Counted from the first letter of the stretch, positions 12,794-23,646 are shown. The stretch: DNA of 64,000 bases from Daedaleopsis sinensis (GCA_033807695.1 CM066300.1:1054001-1118000); one strand, 5' to 3'. Numbers and translations: made by a program. Notes: generated from the sequence alone by a model not told the origin.

Positions 12794-15219
12794 ATGGAGG
12801 ACTCACTCGTGTCGCGTCGCCCGAAGCGGGCGACTGCAGGGAACCGCATGGAGGCTGCCCTCGCCGAGTTCAAGGCTGAAGATCTTGGGATGGATGTAGA
12901 AGAGGATGCGGACTTCACATTGGACAAGGGTGTGCAGCCTTCCCTTGGAAGGCAACATGAACCTAACGCGACGATTGTCCGCAGACGAAGACGACGTCTT
13001 CGGGTCTGACTTTGAGTCGACGGACGAGGAGGGCGCACAGGAAGACGTAGATGCTGCTGCTGAGAAACTGATCCGACAGGAGGAGTCGCGAGTCCGCAAG
13101 GTGATTGCCCCCGCTCTCCCCGCGATCGCCCAAAATTCAGTGACGGTATAGCTTGCATCCTAGACCGCTCGAACGCAACTCGAACGCGTCACTGCACTTG
13201 CCCATGCGCAACAAGCCGCGACGTTCAATCCTGCGTCCATAGCGCCTCCCGATGCGGAGAAGCAGAAGGCTGGAAAGAAGCTCAAGAGACGCGTACCCTC
13301 GGCTTTGCTGTGAATGCGGAGACCGGGGAGGTGCTAGATGAGGCCATGGATGCAGGGGAAGCCGCTGAACCGCCTCAGACTCCCTTAGCAGGCGGCCGGA
13401 GGCACAGTACACGTACGCACACCGTAGCCAACACGTCTGCGACCGTCAATCGGGTGAAAGACGAGGTTCGGAAGGTAAGCTGATCAAGCTCTCACTCACA
13501 GAAGCATTCCCCGATGTTTACAGGGTAAGCATATGGAAAACATCTGGGAAGCAAAAATCTTTCTCTACAGCATTAACGATGCAAATACCCATATAATAGC
13601 AGGTAAATGTGCTGTATGTAGAACATCCCCGCGCCATTGCTGCAATGTTTCCGCTCGTAATTCTACATACAGCACATTTACCGGTTACATCGTTACACTG
13701 GGGGCATTGAGCGATGTAACGAGCAGTTACATCGCAGTTACATCATGGTCAAAACCCACATGTACCTTTCGTGTGTCGCGGTGCAACATGCTAGAAACAT
13801 TCAAAATGATCCCGTGTTTTTATGTTACATCCCGGATACATGTCAGATGTCGCGTGTAACCACGATGTATCCAGGATGGAACACATTGACAAAGGGAAGT
13901 CATATTTGGACCGCAATCACGCTACAATCGCAATGTAACGACTAGTTACATCAGTCCACGCCCCCGGTGTTAATGTCGCAGAGATGGGTTTTCAGTTTCC
14001 CATATGTTTACCATACGTTTACCATGGAAACATTGGGGAATGTCCCCTGTGGCTTCCGCTGGACTAGTCTCAATCATCGCGTTCAGCAATCGTCCACACC
14101 CAAGCGTGTCAAGACGAAGATCAAAGCTCCCACCCAGGCGGAGCTCATCGCACGCGCTCTAGACATGGAAGAGGGCAACATCGAGCAGCACAGGAACTAC
14201 CTCACTCTCGAAGAGGAGAAACGCAAGAAAGCGCGAGTGGTTCGAGCGAGCGTCCAGGGCCCTTTGGTCAGATGGGTGAGCAAGAAGGAGGAGATCACGG
14301 TAGTGGTTGCGCCTCCTCCGCCACCCCCCGCGCCTTCGTTGCCGGCACCTGCTCCTCCACGTCTCGCGGTAAACCCTTACGTGCATTATCAGTATTCATC
14401 CGCGGGAGCTTCATCTTCAGGTGTCAGTCGCCCTCCGTATAACTACACATCGCCGCAGTATACTTCGACTCAATACTCGCCGACAGCCTACTCGCCGGCT
14501 CCATATACTCCGCAATACTCACCTGCTCAGTACGCTTCGCAGAGCTCGCCAACGCAATATACGTACACGAACGCGAACAATCCTGCCCAATCCCCCACAG
14601 CTCCGACTCCTGCGAATCCTTCACCGCCGCCTTTCCAGCAATGGCCGCCACCGCCAACCCCGCCGGCGTATGCCCAGAGTGCCCCTCCACCGACATCGCC
14701 TATGACCGCTCTACCTCCTCCCGCTCAGGCCCCTGTGATCACTCCTGCTTTCACTCCCGCTCCTGCGCCCCCACCCGTTCCTCCGCCGCCTAGCCGGCCA
14801 ATTGAACGGAAAGAGACTGTGGCAAAGCAGTACGTTGTGCACGAGCTGGAGCAGACAGAGAAGCCGCCGCGGCCTAACTGGGCGAGCACCATGACCGCGA
14901 TGTTCGGGGACCACGTCGACTGGGAACGCTCGCGCGTGTACACGACGAAGGGACGGCCGTTCGGTGAGTCGTAGCGCTACTTCACCTCGCGTCGGGTGGT
15001 TAACTTGGTGCCCGTCTCGTACCAGCTCGGCCCACCCAGACATGTCCCATCACGGGCAGAGTCGCGAAGTATGTGGATCCTCGCACCAATGTCCCGTATG
15101 CAGATCTGGGCGCGTATAGGGTGTTGAGCGCCGTACTAAGACACGAGTACGTCTGGAGTCCGGGTCTAGGGTGCTATGTCTCTAGGGAAGGGAGCGTGTT
15201 TGCGCAAGATGGTACGTAG
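12794..15219 (+). CDS. SWR1 chromatin-remodelling subunit YL1/Swc2 (VPS72), with apparent frameshift
   Basis: YL1-family protein, the H2A.Z-H2B binding subunit of the SWR1 complex. The N-terminal YL1 domain starts MEDSLVSRRPKRATAGNRME and continues through acidic DEDDVFGSDFESTDEE. After a long intron (13475-14086) comes QSSTPKRVKTKIKAPTQAEL and ALDMEEGNIEQHRNYL. A Pro/Tyr/Ser/Gln tract (about 14300-14790) separates this from WASTMTAMFGDHVDWERSRV. The YL1_C domain reads TCPITGRVAKYVDPRTNVPY and ends VFAQDGT. The frame breaks near 13296: KKLKRRVPSALL runs into a stop, while AETGEVLDEAMDAGE continues one frame over. One extra C would restore continuity; no intron phase fits. This is a sequence error or a damaged allele. 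The long intron carries a MITE-like element. Confidence 0.85.
13505..14042. mobile_element. MITE-like element inside the YL1 intron
   Basis: A 538-bp element whose ends form imperfect terminal inverted repeats of 47 bp: 13505-13551 (begins CATTCCCCGATGTTTACAGG) and 13996-14042, matching at 39 of 47 positions by my count. Inside are a perfect 22-bp inverted repeat (13602-13623 with 13661-13682) and several GTTACATC/GATGTAAC motifs, two arranged as 8-bp inverted pairs around 5 bp (13713-13733 and 13932-13952). No transposase frame is present, so it would be non-autonomous. I see no convincing target-site duplication. It explains why this intron is 612 nt while its neighbours are near 50-60 nt. 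Confidence 0.75.
13602..13682. repeat. Perfect 22-bp inverted repeat (hairpin) within the MITE-like element
   Basis: Arms 13602-13623 and 13661-13682 are exact reverse complements (arm begins GGTAAATGTGCTGTATGTAG) around a 37-nt loop. The transcribed intron could fold into a stable stem. Confidence 0.85.
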
Positions 15220-15381
15220 TAGTACGTCTGTTGAATTCGTACGTGTGGTCTGCTCCGTGTATTTATCTCGTCTTGATTGTAACCCTTGTGTCGCGCTCAC
15301 GTGACCGCGACGCCGCTTCGAAATTCTGCCCTGCTCGGTCCTCTCTCGGACTGCCTTGAGCCTCCTTGAACTCGTACCTCC

Positions 15382-18300
15382 ATGTCCCTGCTTTCTTCCT
15401 CGAATATTGGGCGCCCCTCCAGCTCGCGACCTGGCACAGCTGTCTCTCGCCCTTGGACTTCCCATTCTTGTCCCAACACTGCTCGTCCAGTCACTGCTAC
15501 CTCTACTCGCCATGACTCTAGTCACGTTATCGCAGTCATCGAGGGTCGCGGAATTGGGAGAGAAGTGGGGATGGCAGTCCTCGACAAAGACACCGGGCGG
15601 GTTGCTTTGGTACAGGTCGGTGCTTGTATGCGTGGTATCCCCCATCCTCGACTGACGATCAGTACTTACCAGCTTGCGGACTGTCCGACTTACGTGAAGA
15701 CGCTTCACCAGATGCACCTCCACTATCCGTCCATGATCCTTGTTCCTGACACCTTCTTGGCCGTGCCTGACGTCTCGCTGGCGTCTGGTGGGAAGCAGCC
15801 GCAAACGACGTCGCTGCTGGTGCAATGCATCATGGAAGAGTTTGAGGATGTGCCGCTGGAGCCCGTTATGCGCAAGTACTGGAGCGACAACGCGGGTACG
15901 CCCATTCGCCATCTGTGAGCGCCGTCCCCTCATCTCTGTAGGTCTGGAGTTTGTGAACCAGCTCATGGTCGAAGACGACGAGAGGGCCGCGACTCTCGTC
16001 GCAGTGTCGAACAAGTGGGTATATGCGCATATACTCGGCTGTACTGACTCGACTCCTGCTCACTCACAACTCACCCTCCGTTCAGATACTACGCGCTTTC
16101 TGCAGCGAGTGCGCTATTCAAGCACGCCGAGCTGCGGCTGAACACCCGCTTTGCGGCGTCTTCGCTGATGATCCGTTATACGCAGGTCGAGGGTACCATG
16201 ATGATCGACTCGAGCACCGCGCGAAACCTGGAGCTTGTGGGGAACATATCTGCTCGCAAGAGCGCGCATTCTTTGTTCGGGTATGCCCTCCTTCGTCGCG
16301 GTTGACATTGTCATTATAGTGACTGAGGGCACCAGTCTCCTCAATCATACGTACACCGCTATGGGCGCGAGACTTTTGAGGGTCAACATCCTAGCTCCCG
16401 TCACCGGTCAGTGGCATTTTCTCTGCATAAAATCGGAGGTATTGACTGTATACAACAGTGAAGTCTGCATTGGAAGCTCGGCTAGATGTGGTAGAAGGTA
16501 TGCTAGACCCGTGCGACACTTAGTTTGGATCTTGCTCACGTAGAGACAGAACTGATACAGACCGAAGAACGCTTCACCGAAGTCAAAAACGCCTTGAAGT
16601 CACTGAACAAGATAGATTTTGACAAGCTCATTTGTTCTGTGCGTCGCGCATTTGGACGATCATGATCTGTCCGCTCAAAGCTTTCAAGCTCGCCTCCTCC
16701 GATGTCAGGGAAGTGAGCAGTCCAAAGCTGGCATCAGCTCGAGTCGCCCAAATGCTGGTCTTGAGGAACGTTGTCCAAACTGTGCCCAGGCTCGCGAAAG
16801 CACTAGAAGGGAGCAGGACACAATTGCTGCAAATCATCACATTGGTCAGGACCTCGTCGCCCTGAGACAACAGAGCAGGGCCTGACATGGTATTCTCCGT
16901 CAGATGATCTCGGATGACAGGTTGGAGAAGATTGAGCAGCTCATATGTGACAGTTTGAACGAAGAGGCAACAGCAGCTAAGGTCAGCACCTGGACCTCTT
17001 CCGCAATTGCGACCGTCCGGACGACTTTGGTGTGCAGGGCGGGCTTAACGCGATCAATGCTCGTGTATACGCGGTGAAGGCGAACTACAACCGTCTGCTC
17101 GACGTCGCGCGCGAAACATACAAAGAGAACGTGGGAGACATTTACGCATTGCGGAAACGCCTGGTAGAGGAGCATGACCTCCCCATCACCCTCGTCTACC
17201 GCGACTCGGGCGCAGGATTTGTCTTCACTCTGAAGAAGTCGGACTTGGACGACGCAGGCGGAGAGCTGCCTCGAGGATTCGTCGATGTCACAGCCCAGAA
17301 AGGAAGGTGGACATTCTCCAGCGTCGAGCTAGTGAGTTCTCTGTGTGTCATCCCCGAGTCCTCATGCTATCGTCATTGACTTCATCTCGCTCGCAGAAGA
17401 AGCGAAACGCCAGAATGAAGGACGCGCTCGACGAGACACTGATCCTGAGTGATAAGTGCGCTTCCTGTCTGACTGGCTCGCGCCCGACATAGCTCGTTTA
17501 CTTCGTTTGAATCCCAGGATCATCCAAGACCTCACTGACAAAATACTCGTCGACATTGGCGCGTTGTACAAAGCCTCCGAAGCTGTGGCATTGTTGGACC
17601 TCCTGTGGTCGTTCGCCCACGCTTCGATTCGTATGTGTTCCACTCATGCACTACCGCGCACGCTCAGCTCACGTATACAATCAGTCCGTAGTTACAGTCA
17701 GCCTTCGTCGCTTGCTCTCATACATGCGCGGTGCTGACACAGCGTAGCACGACCTGAATTTACCGGAACGCTCGCTATCAAGGGTGGACGCCATCCTGTT
17801 CTAGAGACCGTTCAAGCAGCAGGCGGCACAGTTCCGAACGACGTATACTGCTGCGAGGCCTCCTCTTTCCAGATCGTGCAGGGCCCAAAGTACGTGTAAC
17901 GATATGTCTTTCGGGGTCCCACTCATTGCAGCCCCGATTGTAGCATGTCGGGAAAGAGTACATATCTTAGACAGATTGCTCTACTGACCATCATGGCAAT
18001 GTGTGGCTGCTTCGTGCCTGCCGAATATGGATCTTTCAGGTGTGGCGTGGTCCATTGTTGCCAAACAAGGGATCTCCACTGAAACAACCCGACGATGCAG
18101 AGTACACGACGCGTTGCTGAGCCGGCTGTCCAACGATGACGACCTGGAAAAGAATCTCGGCACTTTCGCTATGGAAATGGCTTCCTCTGCGATGATTCTC
18201 GGTGAGCTCCTTTGTGGGTCGGTACGAAGCACCTCGTGATCATGATCTTCAACATAGGGTTGGCCACCGAGAACTCCCTCGTATTGATCGACGAAGTGGG

Positions 18301-19217
18301 CCGAGGGACATCCGTACGAGAAGGTGTAGCTATCTCGCACGCAATAGCCGAAGCATTGATCCGCCTCAAGGTGAGGAAGTCATTCTACACCTGCCGTTTC
18401 CACTGACCACTCATCCCATGATAGTCATTCGTTTTCTTTGCGACGTACGTCAATGCTATCGAAGTATGGGCATGCATGTCATAAGAGACTCTATCTAGGC
18501 ATTTCAATGTGCTCACGACCACGCTCTCCCGCCAACCTTCAGTTATCAAGTACGTGTATAAGAGCCCGCGTGTCGATGCTATGCTTATGCCCCAACTTCC
18601 TGCAGCTTGCACCTGTCAGTACTAGTAAGTGACATGCCGTTAGTAAATTGTCCGACATACATTACGCCAACTTCTTGACTAGAAATCACGACCGACGGCA
18701 ACCAAGTTTGGGATGACCTTCCATTACAAGTATGTTGGCACGCGTGGAAAACATTGCCTCATCTAACGCTGCTGACGGCCAGGATCGTCGACGGTGCACC
18801 AGAGATCTTCGACCACTACGGTATAATCTCTAGTTGGCATAACATGACAAGTGCTCATCGTGCTTTTTGGACCAGGTCTCGATCTCGCACGCCTAGCAGA
18901 CCTCCCCGATGCGGTGGTATCTGAAGCGCGGCGCGTGGCAGAATATCTTGCAGAACAAGAAGAACGGGACCAGCAACAGAGTCGGACGAGCAAACTCGCG
19001 GTCCGGCGCAAGGCGCTCCTGCGCGTAAGCTCTGCAACCCGGTGCATGCTACTCTCTTGCTTATTCTTCCTCGTGGCCTTCTCCGCGCTTGTACTTGTAG
19101 CTCCGAACCCAGCTTGGACAGGCATTGGATCATTCGACTTTACCTGATGAAGAGCTATCAACCTACCTGGCCAGGTTTCAGAAGGACATCATGGCTGTCC
19201 TGCAAGAGACGATGTAA
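15382..19217 (+). CDS. MSH4: MutS homolog MSH4 (meiotic crossover factor)
   Basis: Meiosis-specific MutS protein that, with MSH5, stabilises recombination intermediates for class I crossovers and has no mismatch-binding domain. Spliced exons read [56 protein letters not shown] and [20 protein letters not shown]. The ATPase contains Walker [21 protein letters not shown] and VPAEYGSF. Then come [20 protein letters not shown], Walker [21 protein letters not shown] and [13 protein letters not shown]. The C-terminus has [20 protein letters not shown] and the helix-turn-helix region [16 protein letters not shown], ending MAVLQETM. About 20 short introns. The N-terminal 45 residues are Ser/Thr/Arg-rich. 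Two acceptors 12 nt apart (17931 and 17943) precede the P-loop exon. Confidence 0.93.
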
Positions 19218-19385
19218 AGTCGCCCGCCGTGTTGAAGTGGTTATCCCGTCGTCGGTGCTGTTCTGTCTCCCATGCTTCGTAACAAACATGAAGATAGAAA
19301 TGTGGATAGCGACGATGTGCTGGACTAACGATACAGAGTAATGCAACATGTGTAGTAAAGCATAGGAGAAAACAACGATAGCGAC

Positions 19386-21563
19386 CTACATGAACTGCTC
19401 AAACAGCTTAGCCATATTCGCTTCCTTCCACCGCTTCTCCGTGACCCGCAGAATATCTGGGAACCAGTCCCTGATCTCCTCTTCCCTGTCGGCGACCATG
19501 TACGCCAGCGCCTTGCCGCTCATCCAGGCGTGGACCATGCCCTCGCCGGTGTAGCCTGCCGCGATCCACTCCCCAGGCGCCGCCGCGTGCGCAGCGGCCT
19601 CCTTCCGCGCCGCTGGGCGCACCTGCGCACGCCCGGAGACCTTCTCAGGAAGCCGCCCGACCCACGGCAGAACGTCTGCGGAGATGCCCAGGATCCCGCT
19701 CCACTGCGCCTTCGTCCTGCCAGGGGCCCACACGCCGTCCTCCGCGCCGTCCGCGTCCGCGCCCCAGTGCGCGAGCCCGAAGTACTGCGGGAGCGCGCCG
19801 GCGAGGTAGCTCTGCGCCGCGTGGTTCACGCACGAGTCGTCCGCGAGCCCGATCTCGGGCAGGTCGCGCTCGTCGCACGCGGAGCCCCACGCGCCGCCGA
19901 ACATGAGCTCGTGCTCCGAGTGCTCCCCCGCTGGGAGCTGCGTGAGGTAGTCGTAGCGCGGGCCGGCGCCGCCGCGGTAGAAGACGAAGGAGCGCTGCCC
20001 GGAAAGGGTCGAGGGCGCGAGGGCGCGCCCGGGGCGCTGCGCGGACATGTTGCCGCGCGCGGGCGCGATCTTGCCGAGCAGCGGGCGGAGGAGCTCGGCG
20101 CACCAGCCGTTGGTCGCGTGGATGACGTGCGGGGCGCGGATGGTCCCGGATGGGGTGTGCACGGTGTAGGAGCCGCTGTCGGAGGGGAGGATGGCCGTGC
20201 AGGGCAAGTGGGTGTATAGATTGAAGCTGCGGGGTGGACGAGGTGTGAGCGACAGAGCTATGTACTGCACAACAGACAAAGGCGCATACTGCACCATGCG
20301 ATAGGCGGTCTATAGGCGAACTAATAGGTAAAACCCGGCGAATAGGCAGTCAACAGGCGTACAATAGGGTATCGTCGAAAAACCTGCACGCCTATAACCT
20401 GCCTATCGCCCGGTGCATTATTGCGGGTGCCCGGAGTGCGGTCGAACGAGTGCCGGGTAGTTCAGGTATCCGTAGATTTCTCCTGGATGTTTGGATGCGT
20501 GCTCTGTCAGATATACAGCCGGTATCACGCCATGTCGCTCAGCCGGTGTCGATACTGCTGAGCGACATGTTCGAGTGATACCGGCTGGATATCTGAGAGA
20601 GGCACGCTATGGGAGCAACAAGGACCGTAGGTCGAGCAGGCACTACACCCATTTCTGGCGTGTGGTTGTGGAGGATGGGATGGTACTCACTTGTCGGGGT
20701 GGCGGGAGAGCAGGATGGCGAGGAGCGAGGTCACGAAGCGATAGGGGTGTATCGCGCCGCCCGAGTTGACGATACACCCGACCACCTGGCCAGACAGACG
20801 GAATTTCTGCCAGAGACGTCGCAGTCAGCACCCGGCGGTCGTGAGTGTAGTCGGTCGGCAGCACTTGCCTCGATGGCCTCCTCGCGCTCGTAGGACACAA
20901 ATGTGTGCGCCTCGGCGGGCATGCGCTCCCGCCACTGCACGAGGTGCGCCTTGGCCGCGGCGAACGCGTCCGGGCACGTGTACACGTCGAGGTGCTCCGT
21001 CTCCCGGCACTGCGACGCCTGCAGGACGTCCTCCCGCGCCGCGACGCGCAGCAGCTCGGTGATGTGCGCGCGGCGGAAGGCGATCATGGCGTCCGCGGCA
21101 CGCGCGCCGTACTGCTCCCGCAGCTCGGCGTGGTCGTGGTACAGCGGCGGGTTGATGTGGCCGCCGTTCCTAGCAGACAACTCATCAGATAGGGCTGCTA
21201 GGGGGTCGCTGATATTAAGTATTTATGAGGCTCAGGTGAGGCTCACCTCGCTGTCGCACCGGAGCACGCCTCGCGGGCTTCGAGCATGACGATCTTGAGG
21301 CGGCTGTCGAGCGCGAGCAGGTTGTACGCGACCGAGGTCCCGGTGATCCCGGAGCCGACGACGACGACGTCCGCACGCTCTGGCAGGCTGTCTGGCGGCG
21401 CGCTGGGGAGCTGCGTAGGGGGGTGCGTCCAGAGGGGCCGCGTCGGGTTCGGCACGGGGAGCCCTGGCGGGGTGTGCAGGCGTTCTTGGATGAGGTCGTA
21501 CGTCTCCCCGAGCTGCATCGTGGCGTGCAGGATGAGTTTCACCTTGGACACGAGCCCGCCCAT
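19386..21563 (-). CDS. FAD-dependent oxidoreductase (DAO family)
   Basis: DAO-superfamily flavoenzyme with a start at MGGLVSKVKLILHATMQLGE and a Rossmann FAD-binding motif in ADVVVVGSGITGTSVAYNLL. After introns come NGGHINPPLYHDHAELREQY and VVGCIVNSGGAIHPYRFVTS. A 464-nt intron (20227-20690) then leads to NLYTHLPCTAILPSDSGSYT, IRAPHVIHATNGWCAELLRP and the C-terminal FAD contact EWIAAGYTGEGMVHAWMSG. The layout resembles fungal amine/gamma-glutamylputrescine-oxidase-like DAO proteins, but the substrate cannot be told. There is no obvious signal peptide. The long intron contains a MITE-like element and a separate long hairpin. Confidence 0.82.
20289..20418. mobile_element. Small MITE-like element in the FAD oxidoreductase intron
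   Basis: Near-inverted repeats of 29 bp, 20290-20318 (TGCACCATGCGATAGGCGG...) and 20389-20417, match at about 24 of 29 positions. The dinucleotide TA flanks both sides (20287-20288 and 20419-20420), consistent with a Tc1/mariner-type TA duplication, though TA is weak evidence alone. The interior repeats an ATAGG-containing motif several times. About 130 bp, no coding capacity. Confidence 0.6.
20508..20595. repeat. Long inverted repeat (hairpin) in the FAD oxidoreductase intron
   Basis: The arm 20508-20543 (CAGATATACAGCCGGTATCA...) pairs with 20557-20595 with one mismatch and a 3-nt bulge, around a 13-nt loop. Both arms contain GCCGGTATCAC and CATGTCGCTCAGC. It may be a second short foldback element or the core of a larger one; no duplication of flanking bases is seen. 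Confidence 0.75.
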
Positions 21564-22167
21564 TTTGGTGGTTTATGGGAAAGTACGGTAGCCGTCTTCC
21601 GCTTCCGGAAGCGTGTGGATCGTCGCGGCACCTGAAGATCTTCAGCTTTTGCACTCCGCCTAATAAAGCTTACTATCGGAGTTTCGCCTGTGTTTATAAA
21701 TGATTAGCATGGGTAACACACGTTCTAGTCCATTGTACCTACTTACTTAGCTCACGATGTTCAAGTGCAAACTGTACGGAACAACTGATTTGAGCCAAAC
21801 AACCTCCCTGTCTGATCCTGGATCACACTAATGATTCTGGGTACCTGACAGTGCGAAGCAGTACTGGCTGACATTGCGGACACGAGATACATCGGTGACA
21901 ACGTTACGGTCATAAAGTATGTATGTGGCCAACACAGAAAGGCCAACGGCGAAAGCGAATGGGTGAGAATCAAGAGCTTTAGTCGCTATCAAGCACAAAC
22001 CCCTCGTTCAAGTGGAGATTATCGATGCGAAAACGTTCGTGCTAGGCGAGAGTAGAAAAAGGGGAGTCATATGGTACGTGCAGTCGGACAGTCTATATAT
22101 TCAAGAGCGAATTGCGCTGCCCAGCCGGGTCCCGGGCGTCGCAATATCCTGCCATGCCAACAGACGC
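21564..22167. other. Intergenic between FAD oxidoreductase and YOP1
   Basis: This 604-bp spacer lies between two minus-strand genes. It is more AT-rich than the flanking exons and holds the oxidoreductase promoter and the YOP1 3' end. No exon or repeat is supported. Confidence 0.45.
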
Positions 22168-22908
22168 TTACTCGGAGTGAGCGACGCGGTCACGGAGACT
22201 GTCGGCGGTCACGGTGGGCTCGTGCTGGGTGGGCGCGAGCGCACCACCCTTGCCGTGGATGTTGATGAAGATGGGGTGGACGACGGAGCCGTAGAGCATT
22301 TGCGCGCCCTGTGGACGTCAAAAAGCACATGCGAGGCGGGCCCGGTCAGTGATGACGCAACAACAGACGCCGACGAAAAATGCTCACGCGGAACTGGGGG
22401 AGCTGGAGCCAGACGATGAAGGCGCTCTTGAAGGCGAAGTACCAGGGGAAGTAGTAGAGGACGACGCGGAGCGCGAAGCTCTCGGTGAAGTTGAAGAAGC
22501 CGAAGACGACCCAGTACGTGAGCCACTGCACGTCGTCCTGGTGGCCGGGGCTCTCGAGCGCCCTGACGGAAAGGAAGGCGGGGAGGGCCCAGCCGACGAG
22601 ATTCGAGACGGGCTGCGCGAACGCGTTGACGCTGTGCAGGATGGCGATGAGGACGACGGCGCCGAGGAAGGCGTAGCTCTTCGGCACTTGCGTGCGCTGC
22701 TCGAACGTGTTCAAAGCGGGGTACTTGGAGAGCTGGCAGGCGCAGTCGTGTGATCAGCGAGCGTACTCGGCCCCGAGCGCCGCGCGCGGGTGCGGGCGGG
22801 TAGCAGGCAGGGACGCACCTCCTTGTCGAGCTGGTTGACGTAGTAGTTCGCCTTGTCTTGCGCCTGGATGAAGGCGGGGTGTTGCTGGACTTTTTGAGTA
22901 GCGGACAT
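22168..22908 (-). CDS. YOP1: YOP1/REEP5 (TB2/DP1/HVA22) ER-shaping protein
   Basis: Reticulon-like ER membrane-curving protein. It starts MSATQKVQQHPAFIQAQDKA with YYVNQLDKE, then after an intron LSKYPALNTFEQRTQVPKSY. The hydrophobic hairpin AFLGAVVLIAILHSVNAFAQ is followed by SNLVGWALPAFLSVRALESP, a typical TB2/DP1 block. Next come DDVQWLTYWVVFGFFNFTES and YYFPWYFAFKSAFIVWLQLP. The last exon starts GAQMLYGSVVHPIFINIHGK and ends DRVAHSE. Three exons with introns near 22324-22402 and 22732-22820. Length (about 190 residues) and motif order fit the family. Confidence 0.92.
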
Positions 22909-23201
22909 CTGGCGGTCGGTGACGAGGGTGAGCGCCGCGCGCGGGTGAGCTGGGCACAAGAAACGCACCTTGGTCGTCGAGAGGGTCGTCGGCGTATGTA
23001 CTTGGTCGAGGAGGAGGGGACAGTCGTTGGTAGTCGTGGATGGGAGGGAAGAGGAACGGGCGACGAAGGGTTGATATGGGCTTTGATGACGCGTGTTTGG
23101 AGTGCCACGAGTACGTCAGACAGGGCAACGCGCCCTGCACGCACCAGCTCAGCCCAGAGCCACCGCTGCCTCTCCCGCCTTACGCCCCCACTCTTCCGTC
23201 A

Positions 23202-23575
23202 TGGCAGACTACCAGTCCGTGCAGGTACACCACCCTGCTCCCCTCCCCGCTGCGCTCATTCTGATTATCATTCTCCAACAGACTCTGCACAAGGCGACCC
23301 CTGCGTTCGCGCCCGCCATCCCCGTCTCGCTCCTTCCCTATCTCGCCTTTGCCCTCCTCGCAGCCACCTTCGCTCTCGCATTCTACTTCTCCACGTACGT
23401 CTATCTCTCTCGCATTGTGCTGTGCTACATACACTGAGCGTCCGCTGCCCTCCGCGCCCGCAGCCTGCCCAAAGAGAAGATCCCGCTCCGGGAAGCGTCC
23501 GTCGCAGCCACCGCGAGCCTCCTGGCCGGCTTCGGCGTCGTGGCCCTCTTCTGCTCAGCCGGTGTATACGTGTAG
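23202..23575 (+). CDS. OST5: Oligosaccharyltransferase small subunit OST5/TMEM258
   Basis: Tiny two-pass membrane subunit of the ER oligosaccharyltransferase. Three exons give 82 residues: MADYQSVQ, then TLHKATPAFAPAIPVSLLPY with LAFALLAATFALAFYFST, then LPKEKIPLREASVAATASLL with AGFGVVALFCSAGVYV. The second membrane segment ending in GFGVxxLFxxxGVYV is the family signature (animal TMEM258 ends similarly). Introns at about 23226-23280 and 23396-23461. It is tail-to-tail with RPA12, with 71 bp between the stop codons. Confidence 0.85.
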
Positions 23576-23646
23576 CAATCCCACCCGCCCCGGCTCCGCC
23601 GCGCACGCATCCGAGTTTGATTGGGGGACACGCCGCAGGATCGGGT

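Noticed and set aside
19530..20219. 229-codon plus-strand frame opposite the FAD oxidoreductase
   Set aside because: Arg-rich antisense shadow; the minus strand carries the conserved flavoenzyme sequence.
22209..23144. 311-codon minus-strand frame covering the YOP1 gene
   Set aside because: Arg/Pro-rich out-of-frame translation of the YOP1 exons and intron. The spliced YOP1 frame shows the conserved family blocks.
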